From Legionella cherrii (GTDB lineage: Bacteria; Pseudomonadota; Gammaproteobacteria; Legionellales; Legionellaceae): a stretch of 64,000 nt of DNA. The stretch covers positions 905,501-969,500 of the forward strand of contig NZ_LR134173.1 of the NCBI RefSeq assembly GCF_900635815.1, written 5' to 3'. The first letter of the stretch is position 1; the number at the start of each line of letters is the position of its first letter. Positions 1 to 9,799 of the stretch are shown here, in pieces. Both the position numbers and the translations under genes were made by a program. Under the pieces are notes generated by a model. The model was not told where the DNA came from, did no database searches, and saw nothing but the letters and a program-made list of their open reading frames with translations.

Positions 1-55
1 TATCTCTTTAGAGTGTGTCGATGATGAAAGCTCTGGGAACAAACCGCAGGACAAC

Positions 56-2232
56 GTGACTGTTTTTCAAGTCTGCATTCCACACACGCATCGAGATGGT
101 TTTGATTATGTCGCAGAAGGTTTAAACCCATGTATCGGTGCTCGAGTGTGGGTTCCTTTTCGCCAACAAACTCGGCTAGGGGTGGTAATTGGTAAAGTCA
201 ACTCTTCGCATGATGTGACTTCCCTAAAAAGCATCGGTACGGTTATTGATGAGCAACCTTTAATCGATGAAGCCATGTTGGCTTTATGCTCCTGGATTGC
301 CAATTATTATCAATCGCCTTTATCTGAAGTATTACCCCTGGCTTTACCTAAAAAATATCGTTTGGGAGAGCCTTGCCAATTACCTATGGGGGATTTTTAT
401 CAACTGGTATTACCTTTGGATGAGGCCCGAAAGCGTATCCCTGCCCGTGCGCGTAAGCAACTGGAGCTTATCGAATTCTTGAGTGCCCAAAAGGAACCGG
501 TGGCCAAACATCGTTTGACTGAGAAGGGATTTAATTCCACGCAACTTTGTAACTTACTTGCAGCACAAGTTATTTCTTTGTCCCAGCAAATCATGCTGCC
601 AGAAAACACAGAGGCGTCATTACCATCCCCCTTAACACTTAATGCCGAACAAGCTGTGGCTGTAGCGGCAATCACGGAAGCATTACATCAATACCAATGC
701 TTTCTATTACAAGGGGTTACCGGGAGTGGCAAAACAGAAGTCTATTTGCAGGTCATCGCGCAAATATTAGCGCAAAAAAAAACAAGTCTTGGTTCTAGTT
801 CCCGAAATCGGGTTAACCCCGCAATTAGTCTCACGCTTTACGGCGCGTTTTAAGCAGCCAATTGCTGTAATTCATTCCAGTTTGAATGAAACGGAGCGAC
901 AAGTTGCATGGCAATTGGCAAAGGAAAGCAAGGTACAAATGGTGATTGGAACGCGGGCTGCACTGTTTACACCTATGCCCAATTTAGGACTCATTGTCAT
1001 TGATGAAGAGCATGATGCATCATTGAAGCAAATGGAAGGAGTACGTTACTCTGCCCGAGATGCGGCCCTAATGCGGGCGCATTTGGCCAACATCCCTATT
1101 ATTTTAGGTTCAGCAACTCCTAGCCTTGAAAGCATGCATAATGTGAAGCAAAAGAAATACGCCTTGTTACGTCTGAATCATAAAGCGCTTTCAATTACCC
1201 CTTTGCATTATCAACTGATTGATTTACGTTCGCAAACATTACAGCATGGTTTGGCAGCAACAACGTTACACGCCATTAAAGAGCATTTACGCAAACAAAA
1301 TCAGGTACTGGTATTCATCAACCGTCGTGGGTTTTCCCCAGTTTTGTTATGCCATCAATGTGGCTGGATGGCTGACTGTCGTGCTTGTGATAGCCATTTA
1401 ACTTTGCATAAACAGTTAGGACAGATGATCTGTCATCATTGTGGATTGACCCAAAAAACTCCGAGTCATTGCCACAGCTGTCATAGCATGGAATTGATTC
1501 CAGTTGGAGCAGGTACCCAACGCATCCATGAGTTTCTAAGTGCTTACTTTCCGGATACGGAGGTGGTGCGCATCGATCGTGATGCCGTGCGTAAAAAAAA
1601 ACGCTTTAAATGAGCAGCTACACAAAATTCATCAAGGCGAGGCACAGTTAATCGTTGGCACCCAAATGTTAGCAAAAGGCCATCATTTTCCTCGTCTCTC
1701 TTTAGTGGTTATTCTTGATGCAGATGCGGGATTTTATAATCAGGATTTTCGAGCTCTAGAGCATTTAGGGCAGCTATTAATGCAAGTTTCAGGGCGTGCA
1801 GGGCGAGCAGACCAAGACGGCCAGGTTTTGATTCAAACGCATTTACCCAATCACCCTTTACTTAATTTATTGATTCAGCACGGATATGATGCTTTTGCGG
1901 ATGCATTATTAACTACCCGGCAACAGGCGCAACTTCCTCCTTTTCACTATTTGGCCATGATCAGGGCACAAGGAAAAGTTGCTGGGAGTGTATTAAAATT
2001 TTTACATGCAGCGAAAGAGCAAATTCTGGAACACTCCATCACGGTGATGGGTCCAGCACCTGCTCCTATGCCACGTAAAGCCAATCAATATCGGATGCAA
2101 CTGTTACTTAAGTCCTCATCGCGAAAAAAATTAAAAAATGTTTTAACCCAATTACGAGAATGGCTTATGGGAAATAAATTAAGTAATGGTGTACGGTGGA
2201 ATGTGGATGTGGATCCTATGGATTTATCTTGA
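56..2232 (+). pseudogene. priA: Primosomal protein N' (replication restart helicase PriA), broken by two frameshifts
   Basis: PriA recognises stalled forks and reloads the replisome. Three consecutive reading frames (56-853, 789-1613, 1540-2232) together cover a full-length PriA. The first holds the N-terminal DNA-binding domain and Walker A (GVTGSGKTEVY). The second holds the DEEH box (VIDEEHDASLK) and the cysteine pairs of the zinc-binding region. The third holds helicase motifs GTQMLAKGHHFP and QVSGRAGR. The frame moves by one base at an A9 run (774-782) and again at a second A9 run (1593-1601). Reading each as A8 gives the expected AQKKQVLVLVPEIGL and RKKNALNEQ. Start is GTG at 56 with AGGA upstream; the product begins where E. 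coli PriA aligns. Two identical-type breaks in an important gene suggest sequence error. Family certain; pseudogene status doubtful. Confidence 0.93.
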
Positions 2233-2246
2233 AGGAGGTTTGAGAA

Positions 2247-2642
2247 GTGGCTGAGTCGAAAATTGAAGTTCATAAAAAAGTTTTTTCCATCGCTTGGGGA
2301 GATATGGATGCACTGGGACATGTAAACAATGCACGCTATTTTGATTATTTCCAAGAAGCCCGTATTGAATGGTTAAGAGAACTCAATATCAGTATGACTG
2401 AAAATACGGGGCCCGTAGTAATTCATGTTGCATGCACTTTTTTAAAACCGGTCATTTATCCGGCGACAGTGACTTTGTGTTCGCAAATACACAGTCTGGG
2501 AAATTCCAGCATGATGATGAGCCACGATTTATACCAGGATGAACTACTGATGGCCCAAGGCAGTTGTAAAATTGTCTGGGTGGATTATGTTCAAAATAAA
2601 TCGGTGTCTTTACCGGATGAGATCCGCAGAATTTTTAAGTAG
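2247..2642 (+). CDS. Acyl-CoA thioesterase, YbgC / 4-hydroxybenzoyl-CoA thioesterase family
   Basis: A 131-aa single hot-dog fold protein. The N-terminal stretch WGDMDALGHVNNARYFDYFQ is the classic active-site region of 4HBT-type thioesterases, with the catalytic Asp in 'DMDALGHVN'. It probably hydrolyses acyl-CoA or acyl-ACP in the cytoplasm; the substrate cannot be read from sequence. Start is GTG at 2247, 8 bases after a strong AAGGAGG (2232-2238) that overlaps the end of priA, so translation is likely coupled to priA. A perfect palindromic repeat follows 50 bases after the stop. Confidence 0.85.
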   Translation: MAESKIEVHKKVFSIAWGDMDALGHVNNARYFDYFQEARIEWLRELNISMTENTGPVVIHVACTFLKPVIYPATVTLCSQIHSLGNSSMMMSHDLYQDELLMAQGSCKIVWVDYVQNKSVSLPDEIRRIFK

Positions 2643-2691
2643 AGTAATTAATGTAGCCTGAGTGCGTCATAGCCGTAGGCGCTTTACAACC

Positions 2692-2736
2692 CATCACCCT
2701 AACCCTCTCCTCTGGCGGGAGAGGGTTAGGGTGATG
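2692..2736. repeat. Long perfect palindrome between convergent genes (CCCTAACCCTCTCC type)
   Basis: Arms 2692-2710 and 2718-2736 are a perfect 19-bp inverted repeat around a 7-base loop (tctggcg). It lies between the thioesterase stop (2642) and the convergent thyA stop (2740), where it could act as a bidirectional transcription barrier, but no T-run follows. It resembles the CCCTCTCCC hairpins at 32781 and 36439. Upstream, 2653-2690 starts with GTAGCCTGAGTG, the second dispersed repeat type in this window. Confidence 0.75.
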
Positions 2737-2739
2737 CAT

Positions 2740-3534
2740 TTAAACTGCAATCGGCGCTTTGATGGCAGGATGAGATTGATAGTTCACGAACTCAAAATCA
2801 TCATAAACATAGTCAAATAATGACAGTGGTTTACGTTTGATATTTAAGGTAGCTAAGGGTAATGGTTCTCTGCTTAATTGAGTACGTGCTTGTTCTAAAT
2901 GATTGAGATATAAGTGGCAATCGCCGCCAGTCCATATAAAATCGCCCACATTGAGATTGCATTGCTGGGCAACCATGTGAGTGAGTAGCGAATAAGATGC
3001 AATATTAAAAGGTACACCTAAAAACACATCTGCAGAGCGTTGATACAATTGACAAGAAAGCGTCTTGTCTGCCACATAAAATTGGAATAAAGCATGACAA
3101 GGCATTAAGGCCATTTGATCCAACTCGCCAACATTCCAGGCACTGACCAGTAAACGGCGTGAGTCAGGATTGGACTTGATTTGTTGCACCACATCACTGA
3201 GCTGGTCAATTGTACGGCCATCTGCTGTAGGCCAATTTCGCCATTGTTTTCCATAAATAGGCCCTAAATCTCCATCGCTATTAGCCCATTCATCCCAAAT
3301 AGTTACCCCATTCTCATTTAAATAGGCAACATTGGTATCTCCTTTTAAAAACCAAAGTAATTCATGCACAATGCTGCGCATATGCAATTTTTTGGTAGTC
3401 ACTAAAGGAAATCCTTGGCGTAAATCAAATCGCATCTGATACCCAAAAACCGATAAGGTTCCTGTCCCTGTTCGGTCTGTTTTCTGGGTACCGTGTTGTA
3501 AAATATGTTCTAATAAATTCAGATAAGTTCTCAT
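2740..3534 (-). CDS. thyA: Thymidylate synthase
   Basis: Converts dUMP to dTMP using methylene-tetrahydrofolate. The protein is 264 aa, the same length as E. coli ThyA, with the catalytic cysteine in [13 protein letters not shown] and the folate/dUMP region [22 protein letters not shown] (shown here as a landmark, residues about 160-181). The start ATG overlaps the end of lgt by 4 bases, the same lgt-thyA order as in E. coli, implying one transcript. The C-terminus ends in the usual short KAPIAV. Confidence 0.97.
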   Translation of the reverse strand: MRTYLNLLEHILQHGTQKTDRTGTGTLSVFGYQMRFDLRQGFPLVTTKKLHMRSIVHELLWFLKGDTNVAYLNENGVTIWDEWANSDGDLGPIYGKQWRNWPTADGRTIDQLSDVVQQIKSNPDSRRLLVSAWNVGELDQMALMPCHALFQFYVADKTLSCQLYQRSADVFLGVPFNIASYSLLTHMVAQQCNLNVGDFIWTGGDCHLYLNHLEQARTQLSREPLPLATLNIKRKPLSLFDYVYDDFEFVNYQSHPAIKAPIAV

Positions 3535-4301
3535 CGTTTAAGCCACCATAACCAAAATCCAAGTAATAACATCGGGATAGATAAGATTTGTCCCATAGTC
3601 AACCATCCAAACGCTATATAGCCAAGCTGTGGATCAGGCTGTCGGAAAAATTCAGCAATGATACGACACACTGCATACCCCATTAAAAAAACTGCGGACA
3701 CCCGTCCAGCGGGACGAGGTTTACGCGCATAAATCCAAACAAGGAGAAATAAACCAATTCCTTCCATACCGAACTCATACAACTCAGAAGGATGGCGAGG
3801 CTGGTTATCCACATGACTGTATACCATACCCCAAGGCATATCGGTCACTCGCCCCCATAACTCACCGTTAATAAAATTACCGATACGTCCAGCACCTAAA
3901 CCGATAGGGACCAGGGGGGCAATAAAATCGCCTATTTCCAGGAATGATTTTTTACTTTTGCGAGAAAAGAGCCAGAGGGCGACAGCAACCCCAAGCAAGC
4001 CACCATGGAAAGACATTCCTCCTTGCCATATTTTAAATAAAGAGAGGGGATCATGCATCAATTCCGGGAAATTATAAAAAAGCATATAACCAATTCGGCC
4101 ACCAATAATGACACCTAGGGCCGCATAAAAAATCAAATCACTGATTTGTTCCGATGTCCAATCCAGGTGATAGTGCTTGTTCCGCCAATGAGCGAGTAAC
4201 CAGCCACTTACAAAGCCAATCAAATACATTAAGCCGTACCAATGAACTTGTATTGGACCTATTGAAAATGCTACAGGATTAATGTACGGAAAGGTTAGCA
4301 T
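3531..4301 (-). CDS. lgt: Prolipoprotein diacylglyceryl transferase
   Basis: Transfers diacylglycerol from phosphatidylglycerol to the lipobox cysteine of prolipoproteins in the inner membrane. This 256-aa multi-pass protein carries the Lgt signature [14 protein letters not shown] and the preceding YGLMYLIGF and [11 protein letters not shown] motifs, including the conserved HGG segment. It overlaps thyA by 4 bases (ATGA) and follows ptsP on the same strand by about 65 bases, so lgt and thyA form an operon possibly read from ptsP. Length is a little short of E. coli Lgt (291 aa) but all core motifs are present. Confidence 0.95.
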   Translation of the reverse strand: MLTFPYINPVAFSIGPIQVHWYGLMYLIGFVSGWLLAHWRNKHYHLDWTSEQISDLIFYAALGVIIGGRIGYMLFYNFPELMHDPLSLFKIWQGGMSFHGGLLGVAVALWLFSRKSKKSFLEIGDFIAPLVPIGLGAGRIGNFINGELWGRVTDMPWGMVYSHVDNQPRHPSELYEFGMEGIGLFLLVWIYARKPRPAGRVSAVFLMGYAVCRIIAEFFRQPDPQLGYIAFGWLTMGQILSIPMLLLGFWLWWLKR

Positions 4302-4365
4302 ATTTTTTAAGTTCCTTTTTTTTCTACTTTTGCGCCCAGGCTACATTGTGCGATCAGGTTCTTAT

Positions 4366-6664
4366 TCATAGGGACTTTCCAGCGCGGATTAGGCTACCTA
4401 ATCCTTCTTCCTCTAATGCCTTTTGTAAATGAAAACGTATTTGCGCTGGGTGTTCGAACTCCAATACTTCGGCAAGAATCTTGCGTGCATTAGCAATGGC
4501 TAAATTACGAATAACCCATTTCACACGCGGTAAACTAGAAGAGTTCATACTTAAGGTATCAAAACCCATGGCGACCAATAAGATCACTGCTAAAGGATCA
4601 CTCGCCATTTCACCGCAAATACTCACTTCGACCCCTGCTGCATGACCTCCTTCCACTACTTTCAGCAAAACACGCAACATCGCTGGATGCATGGAATCAT
4701 AAAGGCCGGCAACGCGAGCATTATTCCGGTCGACAGCCAGAAAGTATTGGGTCAAATCATTGCTGCCTACAGAGATAAAATCAACTCGCTTGGCGATTTC
4801 CCGTGCCAAATAAGCTGCGGCAGGAACTTCAATCATGACACCTAACTTTGGTTTTTCGATGACACAACCTTCTTCTAACAATTCTGTAAATGCTTGATCA
4901 ATAAGATAAGAAGCTTCTTCGACTTCACTTAAATTGGTGACCATAGGTAACATGATCCGTAAATTATTCAACTCTTCGCTTGCACGCATCATCGCGCGTA
5001 CTTGCATCAAGAAGACATCAGGATGATCCAGTGTGACGCGAATTCCTCTCCATCCTAAATAGGGATTATCTTCTTCTACAGGAAAATAGGGGAGTACTTT
5101 ATCGCCACCAATATCCAAAGTTCGCATAGTTACGGGGCGGGGGGCGAAGGCTTTCAATGTTTGCCGATAAATAATGGTTTGCTCATCTTCTGAAGGGAAA
5201 TGATCCCGACTCATAAAAGGAACTTCTGAACGGTATAAACCCACACCCTCAGCTCCGACGCTCATCGATAAACCAGCGTCCATAGCTAAACCGGTGTTTA
5301 CTTGCAGAGAAATTTTATAGTTGTCGGTAGTTTCCGCAGGCTTATCCCTTAAACTGATTAGGCTCTGGTTTAGTGCCTGTTCTTCTTGTTCCAGGAGTTT
5401 GAATTCTGCAAGTACGGATTTCGATGGGGAAATATAAACTTGTCCATAATATCCATCAACAACAATGGCGCGTCGGGAAATTGAATCTAATTTTAAACCA
5501 CGAACACCCATAACTGTGGGTACACCTAAGGCGCGCGCTAAAATAGCAACATGCGAGTTATTAGAACCCTTGGCTGATATAACTCCAGCCAGGTATCCTT
5601 CAGGAACCTCAGCCAATGCCGCTGCAGTTACTTCCTCGCCAACCAAAACGGTCCTTTTAGGGTATACAATCTCTTCTTGTTGTGACCACTGTAATGCTGC
5701 TAAAACACGACGTCCTAAATCGCGGAAATCACTGGCTCGCTCCCTAAGATATGAATCCTCCATATTTTCAAATTGGGCTATGTGTTTTTTTAATTACAGT
5801 CGCTAAAGCAGCCTGGGCTCCAATTTTTTCTTGACGAATGATGTGTTCTACTTCAACACCCAGGCTGTCTTTATCCAAAATACGTAAATAAACGTCAAAC
5901 AGGGCGTGTTCTTCTTCCCCGACAACCGATTTCATGCGCCTACTTAAGCGGTGCATGTCTTCACGTGTGGACTCAAGGGCTTCGTAAAACGCATTAATTT
6001 CCTCATCCAATGTCTCAACTGGATTTAGTGGCACCGCATCAATATCTGCTTGCGGATATACAACCACCGCAGTACCTATCCCAATACCTGGGACCGAGCC
6101 AATCCCTGCTAGAGCGGTTGTACTGGATTCAACTTTTTTAGTTACGCCCATAGGCTTAGGCTGGGTTAGTTCCGCTAACTCACCTGTTGCTTCTGCATGA
6201 GCGATAATTCCGCCAAGTTGAGCGGCTAGGGTAATTAAAAAAGATTCTTCTGTATCATCGAAGTAACGTTGTTCTGTTTGTTGAACAATGAGGACGCCAT
6301 AGAGTTTTCTATGCTGAATAATAGGAACGCCTAAAAATGCTTTAAGATGCTCTTCGCCCAATAACGGATTATGATAAAAATCAGGATGGGCAGGGGCGTC
6401 CTCAAGATTTATAGGTTCTTCCCGCCGACCGACAAGGCCGACAAGGCCACTATCAAATGAGATACGAACTCGAAATTGTGCTTGCTTGTTTAAACCTTCT
6501 GTTGCAATAAGGACATATTCAGCGTGTTTGGTATCAATGAGGTAAACGGAAGCGGCCTCTGCATTAATGGCTTTATTTATTTGTTGCACTAAAATGACAA
6601 GCGCCTCAGAAAGCTGCTTTGCTGTAGTGACTTCTTGAACTATCCGTTTAAGTACTTTGAGCAT
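4366..6664 (-). pseudogene. ptsP: Nitrogen-PTS enzyme I (PEP-protein phosphotransferase PtsP), single frameshift
   Basis: First enzyme of the nitrogen phosphotransferase relay: autophosphorylates from PEP and passes phosphate to NPr. Residues 1-298 hold an N-terminal GAF domain followed by the start of the PEP-utilising domain. The second frame (4366-5763) holds the phospho-histidine site (SNNSHVAILARALGVP), the PEP-binding TIM barrel (TLDIGGDKVLPYF, GVMIEVPAAA) and the catalytic cysteine region (VSICGEMASDP). The frames meet at a 7-base T run on the + strand (5785-5791). With 6 bases the sequence reads VIKKHIAQFENMEDSYLRE without a break, restoring about 764 aa. rppH lies upstream on the same strand, as in many gammaproteobacteria. 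Probably intact in the living genome. Confidence 0.92.
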
Positions 6665-6766
6665 CTATGCCTTTGATTACCTCTTTTGTAAATGGTTACC
6701 CTATCAAGGAACTGCCGTATTGAGTATATCTTGAATACAATCGGTGCGAGAAATACTCCCGTGCGA

Positions 6767-6791
6767 TTTTCGTTCAATCTATGCTCAAATT
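6767..6791. repeat. Partial copy of the CGTTCAAyCTAwGCTCAAAT element
   Basis: In the ptsP-rppH space the segment ATTTTCGTTCAATCTATGCT followed by CAAAT matches, with a few changes, the right half of the palindromic element at 11275-11306 (TTTTTCGTTCAACCTAAGCT...). Two related copies 4.5 kb apart suggest a dispersed element. There is no left arm here. Confidence 0.5.
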
Positions 6792-6826
6792 CAATCGTTC
6801 ACTAACATTTTTAAATCGCAGCGGTC

Positions 6827-7345
6827 CTATGCTCTCTTTTTTCGTTTAATGCCATAGGGAGAACGACGATTTTTTTTCAATAAAGGTTCTAATTCTTTTA
6901 ACGCCTGCGTGTACACTTGGCGTTTAAAAAAAATAACCTGCCCTTCTGGCTCATGAAAATCAACCCATCGCCAGCTGTCAAATTCTGGTGAGTCACTCAG
7001 ATCCAGTTTGACTTTCTGCTCACTGGCAACGAGCTTTAACAAATACCATTTTTGTTTTTGTCCTATCACTAAAGGTTCGCTGCCATGACGCAGATATTGT
7101 TTAGGAAGTCTGTATTTAAGCCAGCGTTTGGTGGAGCCAATCACTTCAACATCTTCCTTATCCAAACCTACTTCTTCATGCAATTCCCGAAACATTGCTT
7201 CTAATGATGTTTCACCAGCAGCCAGACCGCCCTGCGGAAATTGCCATGCATCATGACCAGTCCTTCTACCCCAAAAAACCCTATTCTGTGCGTTGACAAG
7301 GATAATACCTACATTCAACCGATAACCGGCACGATCAATCACCAT
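6827..7345 (-). CDS. rppH: RNA pyrophosphohydrolase (Nudix)
   Basis: Removes pyrophosphate from the 5' end of triphosphorylated RNA, starting 5'-end-dependent decay. The 172-aa protein contains a complete Nudix box within GGLAAGETSLEAMFRELHEE (G...GE...REL.EE.G) and the RppH hallmarks MIDRAGYRLNVGI-like start and WRWVDFHEP. It ends in a lysine/arginine-rich tail. It stands upstream of ptsP on the same strand with a 160-base spacer. Start ATG at 7345. Confidence 0.94.
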   Translation of the reverse strand: MVIDRAGYRLNVGIILVNAQNRVFWGRRTGHDAWQFPQGGLAAGETSLEAMFRELHEEVGLDKEDVEVIGSTKRWLKYRLPKQYLRHGSEPLVIGQKQKWYLLKLVASEQKVKLDLSDSPEFDSWRWVDFHEPEGQVIFFKRQVYTQALKELEPLLKKNRRSPYGIKRKKRA

Positions 7346-7694
7346 GATGTCACTGTTTAGATTAAACCGCTAATAGCTTGATTTTTCCATAAACTGCGAG
7401 AGCTTGGCAATTAAATCTGTAATTATTATTGAAAAAAGGTAACTACTCAACAAAATCTGTCTTATTTCTATTAGCGTAAACGGTGCCTGTCCGTATCCGT
7501 ACCCGAAAAAGCATTGCTTAGGTATAGGCTTAAGAGCGAAAATTACGAATCATTTCTATACTTGCTAAATGGCGCGCGATTTTCGGTCGACGCATACGGT
7601 CATATCAATGTATTAGAATCCCTCAGCATGCATAACCCTACCCTGGATTCAATAAACGTATATAATTGGGACAAATATTTTGAGTTTAAAGCAT
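7346..7694. other. Divergent intergenic region rppH / ansA
   Basis: A 349-base space between divergent genes. The only promoter-like element I can see is TATAAT at 7661-7666, 29 bases before the ansA start, without a convincing -35 box. An open frame at 7514-7738 runs into ansA but has no ribosome site and no recognisable content. Nothing else stands out. Confidence 0.5.
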
Positions 7695-8705
7695 ATGAAA
7701 AAGAGAATTTTAATCATCAATACGGGCGGGACTATTAGTAGCATTAAGACAGAAAATGGTTATGAGCCCGCTGCAGGCTATGTAGAAGCTGCTTTGCAAC
7801 AAATTCCTTTGCTCAAACATGAAGACATGCCCGACTATTCGATAAAAGAATATGATCCACTGCTTGATTCTTCAAATATGACGGTGTACGACTGGAATCG
7901 AATAGCACGTGATATAGCGGACAATTATGCAAATTTTGATGGCTTTGTTGTATTTCATGGCACAGATACCATGGCCTATACTGCATCGGCTTTATCTTTT
8001 ATGTTGGAGAACTTGGGTAAACCCGTACTGATTACCGGTTCGCAGATTCCCTTATCTGAAGTGCGTAATGATGCAATCGATAATGTGATCACGTCCTTAT
8101 GGCTTTGTGCGAATCAGCCTATCCATGAAGTATGTATTTATTTCAACCAACATCTATTACGCGGTAATCGCTCACAAAAAATTAGTTCACAAGGGTTTAA
8201 AGCGTTTGATTCTCCGAATTATCCCCATCTAGCATCTATTGGGATTGAGATAAAAGTTCAGAAAAGCTTGTTGCTGAAACGACCGCAAAAAACGTTTCAT
8301 TTACAAACCATAGAGCCACAGTTTATTGCCAATTTTAGATTATTCCCGGGGTTTGCTACGGAGGTTTTGACTTATATTTTAAATCAGCCTTTATGTGGTT
8401 TGATTCTCGAGACCTACGGCGCCGGGAATGCACAAAATAATGATCCTCGTTTTTTAAAATTGCTGAAGGATACTTGCGCCCGAGGGGTGATCATTGTTAA
8501 TTGCACTCAATGCCAACAAGGTGGTGTAGAAATGAGCCAATACGCGACGGGACATTCTTTAAAGAAAGCAGGGGTGATCAGCGGCCATGATATGACACCA
8601 GAAGCAGCTCATTGTAAGTTATTGTATTTGCTGAGCAAGCGATTAGAAATTTTAGAAATAAAAAAGCTGATGGAAACTGATCTTTGTGGTGAATTGACTT
8701 CTTAG
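7695..8705 (+). CDS. ansA: Type I (cytoplasmic) L-asparaginase
   Basis: Hydrolyses asparagine to aspartate and ammonia. Both asparaginase threonine motifs are present: INTGGTISS at the N-terminus and VVFHGTDTMAYTASALSFML. SQIPLSEVRNDA and the C-terminal TQCQQGGVEM match AnsA-type enzymes, and there is no signal peptide, so it is the cytoplasmic type. The open frame extends back to a TTG at 7680, but the ATG at 7695 (MKKRILIINTGG) gives the usual N-terminus. Length is 336 aa. A hairpin terminator follows at 8745. Confidence 0.93.
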   Translation: MKKRILIINTGGTISSIKTENGYEPAAGYVEAALQQIPLLKHEDMPDYSIKEYDPLLDSSNMTVYDWNRIARDIADNYANFDGFVVFHGTDTMAYTASALSFMLENLGKPVLITGSQIPLSEVRNDAIDNVITSLWLCANQPIHEVCIYFNQHLLRGNRSQKISSQGFKAFDSPNYPHLASIGIEIKVQKSLLLKRPQKTFHLQTIEPQFIANFRLFPGFATEVLTYILNQPLCGLILETYGAGNAQNNDPRFLKLLKDTCARGVIIVNCTQCQQGGVEMSQYATGHSLKKAGVISGHDMTPEAAHCKLLYLLSKRLEILEIKKLMETDLCGELTS

Positions 8706-8744
8706 CTAAATAATTTTCTATCCAGGCTACCAAACGATTCAAAA

Positions 8745-8778
8745 TTTTCCCATCTCCCAGCGAAGAGATGGGATTTTT
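8745..8778. terminator. Rho-independent terminator, probably bidirectional
   Basis: Arms CCCATCTC (8749-8756) and GAGATGGG (8765-8772) pair perfectly around an 8-base loop. The hairpin is followed by ATTTTT and preceded by AAAATTTT, so a T-run exists for + strand transcription and pairing extends outward. It sits between ansA (+) and the convergent gene ending at 8790. Confidence 0.8.
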
Positions 8779-8789
8779 AACACCGCAAA

Positions 8790-9695
8790 TTACAGTGATA
8801 ACGCTACTTTCTCTTCTTCCTTTTCTTTTTTATCGTGGGCTCGGGCTTCAATTTCTTCAAATGCATTGTCCATTGCAACTTTTAAGCGGCCACGACTTGG
8901 TTTTATAGTGGGCGCTTTTACACGTGCAACGGCAATCAAAGTGACTTGCACCGGTATCGAGTCAATTGGTTTGGATTCTTCACAAATTTCAGCATTTTCT
9001 CTATGAATGGCTTGTATTGCTTCAATAACAAATGTCTTACGTAAACTTTTATAATCCGGTTTGTCTGGATCTAAACCTCCCAGTTTCTTCTTACAGATGA
9101 GAATATTTTTCATCAGGCACTCTTCTTTTTTGGCTCTGATTTCTATCGCTGTAGAGTTACTAATGGAATTGGTCACTTTTTCATATATTTTCGCGAGCAT
9201 CCCTTCTTCTGGCGGACAAATAATATGTTCGCCCAAATAATAGGCTGCATGAGCACAAAGCAGATTAAACGGATCATCATCATCAGCGACATCGATAAAA
9301 GTAAATGCTTTCTCACCGTTCTCGCTTTTCTCATTTTTCTCTGATTTCTCCACAAGACAACGGTAGAATCGATCCAGGGTTGAATTGAGCTTGCTTAAAG
9401 TGTCATTCAAATCACCGCGCTTCCAGGATTTTTTTGCACGCATACTTTCAACGGCGCTATCAATGTCGCTAATCAGTAATTGCAAGGCTGCCAAATTTTT
9501 TTTATCTGTATCTTCGGGTACAAAGTCTGCAACTAATTTTTGCAGAGTACGGGTGATATTTCTTTGTTGCTCAGAATGTTTGGTATCTCGAAACAATCCA
9601 TATAACATCCCATTATCATCAGCAATCGAATCTTCAATTGATTTATTCAAAACTCGGTCAATAAGTGCTTGGACTGTTCTAACAAATATGGTCAT
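8790..9695 (-). CDS. Hypothetical cytosolic protein, possible secreted effector
   Basis: A 301-aa protein I do not recognise. It has no signal peptide or membrane segment. Residues about 115-130 are a low-complexity Lys/Glu/Ser/Asn run (EKSEKNEKSENGEK) followed by DVADDDDPF. Residues 182-204 are Lys-rich with several cysteines. The C-terminal 25 residues are strongly charged (AFEEIEARAHDKKEKEEEK) and end VALSL, an acidic block before a short hydrophobic tail as in many Dot/Icm substrates. Start ATG at 9695 has AAGGAG 8 bases upstream. The effector role is inference from genus and tail composition only. Confidence 0.75.
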   Translation of the reverse strand: MTIFVRTVQALIDRVLNKSIEDSIADDNGMLYGLFRDTKHSEQQRNITRTLQKLVADFVPEDTDKKNLAALQLLISDIDSAVESMRAKKSWKRGDLNDTLSKLNSTLDRFYRCLVEKSEKNEKSENGEKAFTFIDVADDDDPFNLLCAHAAYYLGEHIICPPEEGMLAKIYEKVTNSISNSTAIEIRAKKEECLMKNILICKKKLGGLDPDKPDYKSLRKTFVIEAIQAIHRENAEICEESKPIDSIPVQVTLIAVARVKAPTIKPSRGRLKVAMDNAFEEIEARAHDKKEKEEEKVALSL

Positions 9696-9799
9696 CGCTC
9701 TACTCCTTGAACTGTAATTTAGTTATCATACCCGTACTATTGAGACAGACTTTTCATCACATGGCTGTCATTGTGCTTAACCTAGGAATTCATAACTCC

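Noticed and set aside
1..55. Open frame continuing upstream of the priA GTG
   Set aside because: No start or homology to PriA before MTVFQVCIPH; GTG at 56 has its own ribosome site.
2085..2354. Minus-strand open frame across the priA/thioesterase junction
   Set aside because: Fully covered by two genes on the other strand with strong family matches.
7514..7738. Open frame of 74 codons before ansA
   Set aside because: Overlaps the ansA start, has no ribosome site and no recognisable composition; treated as spacer.
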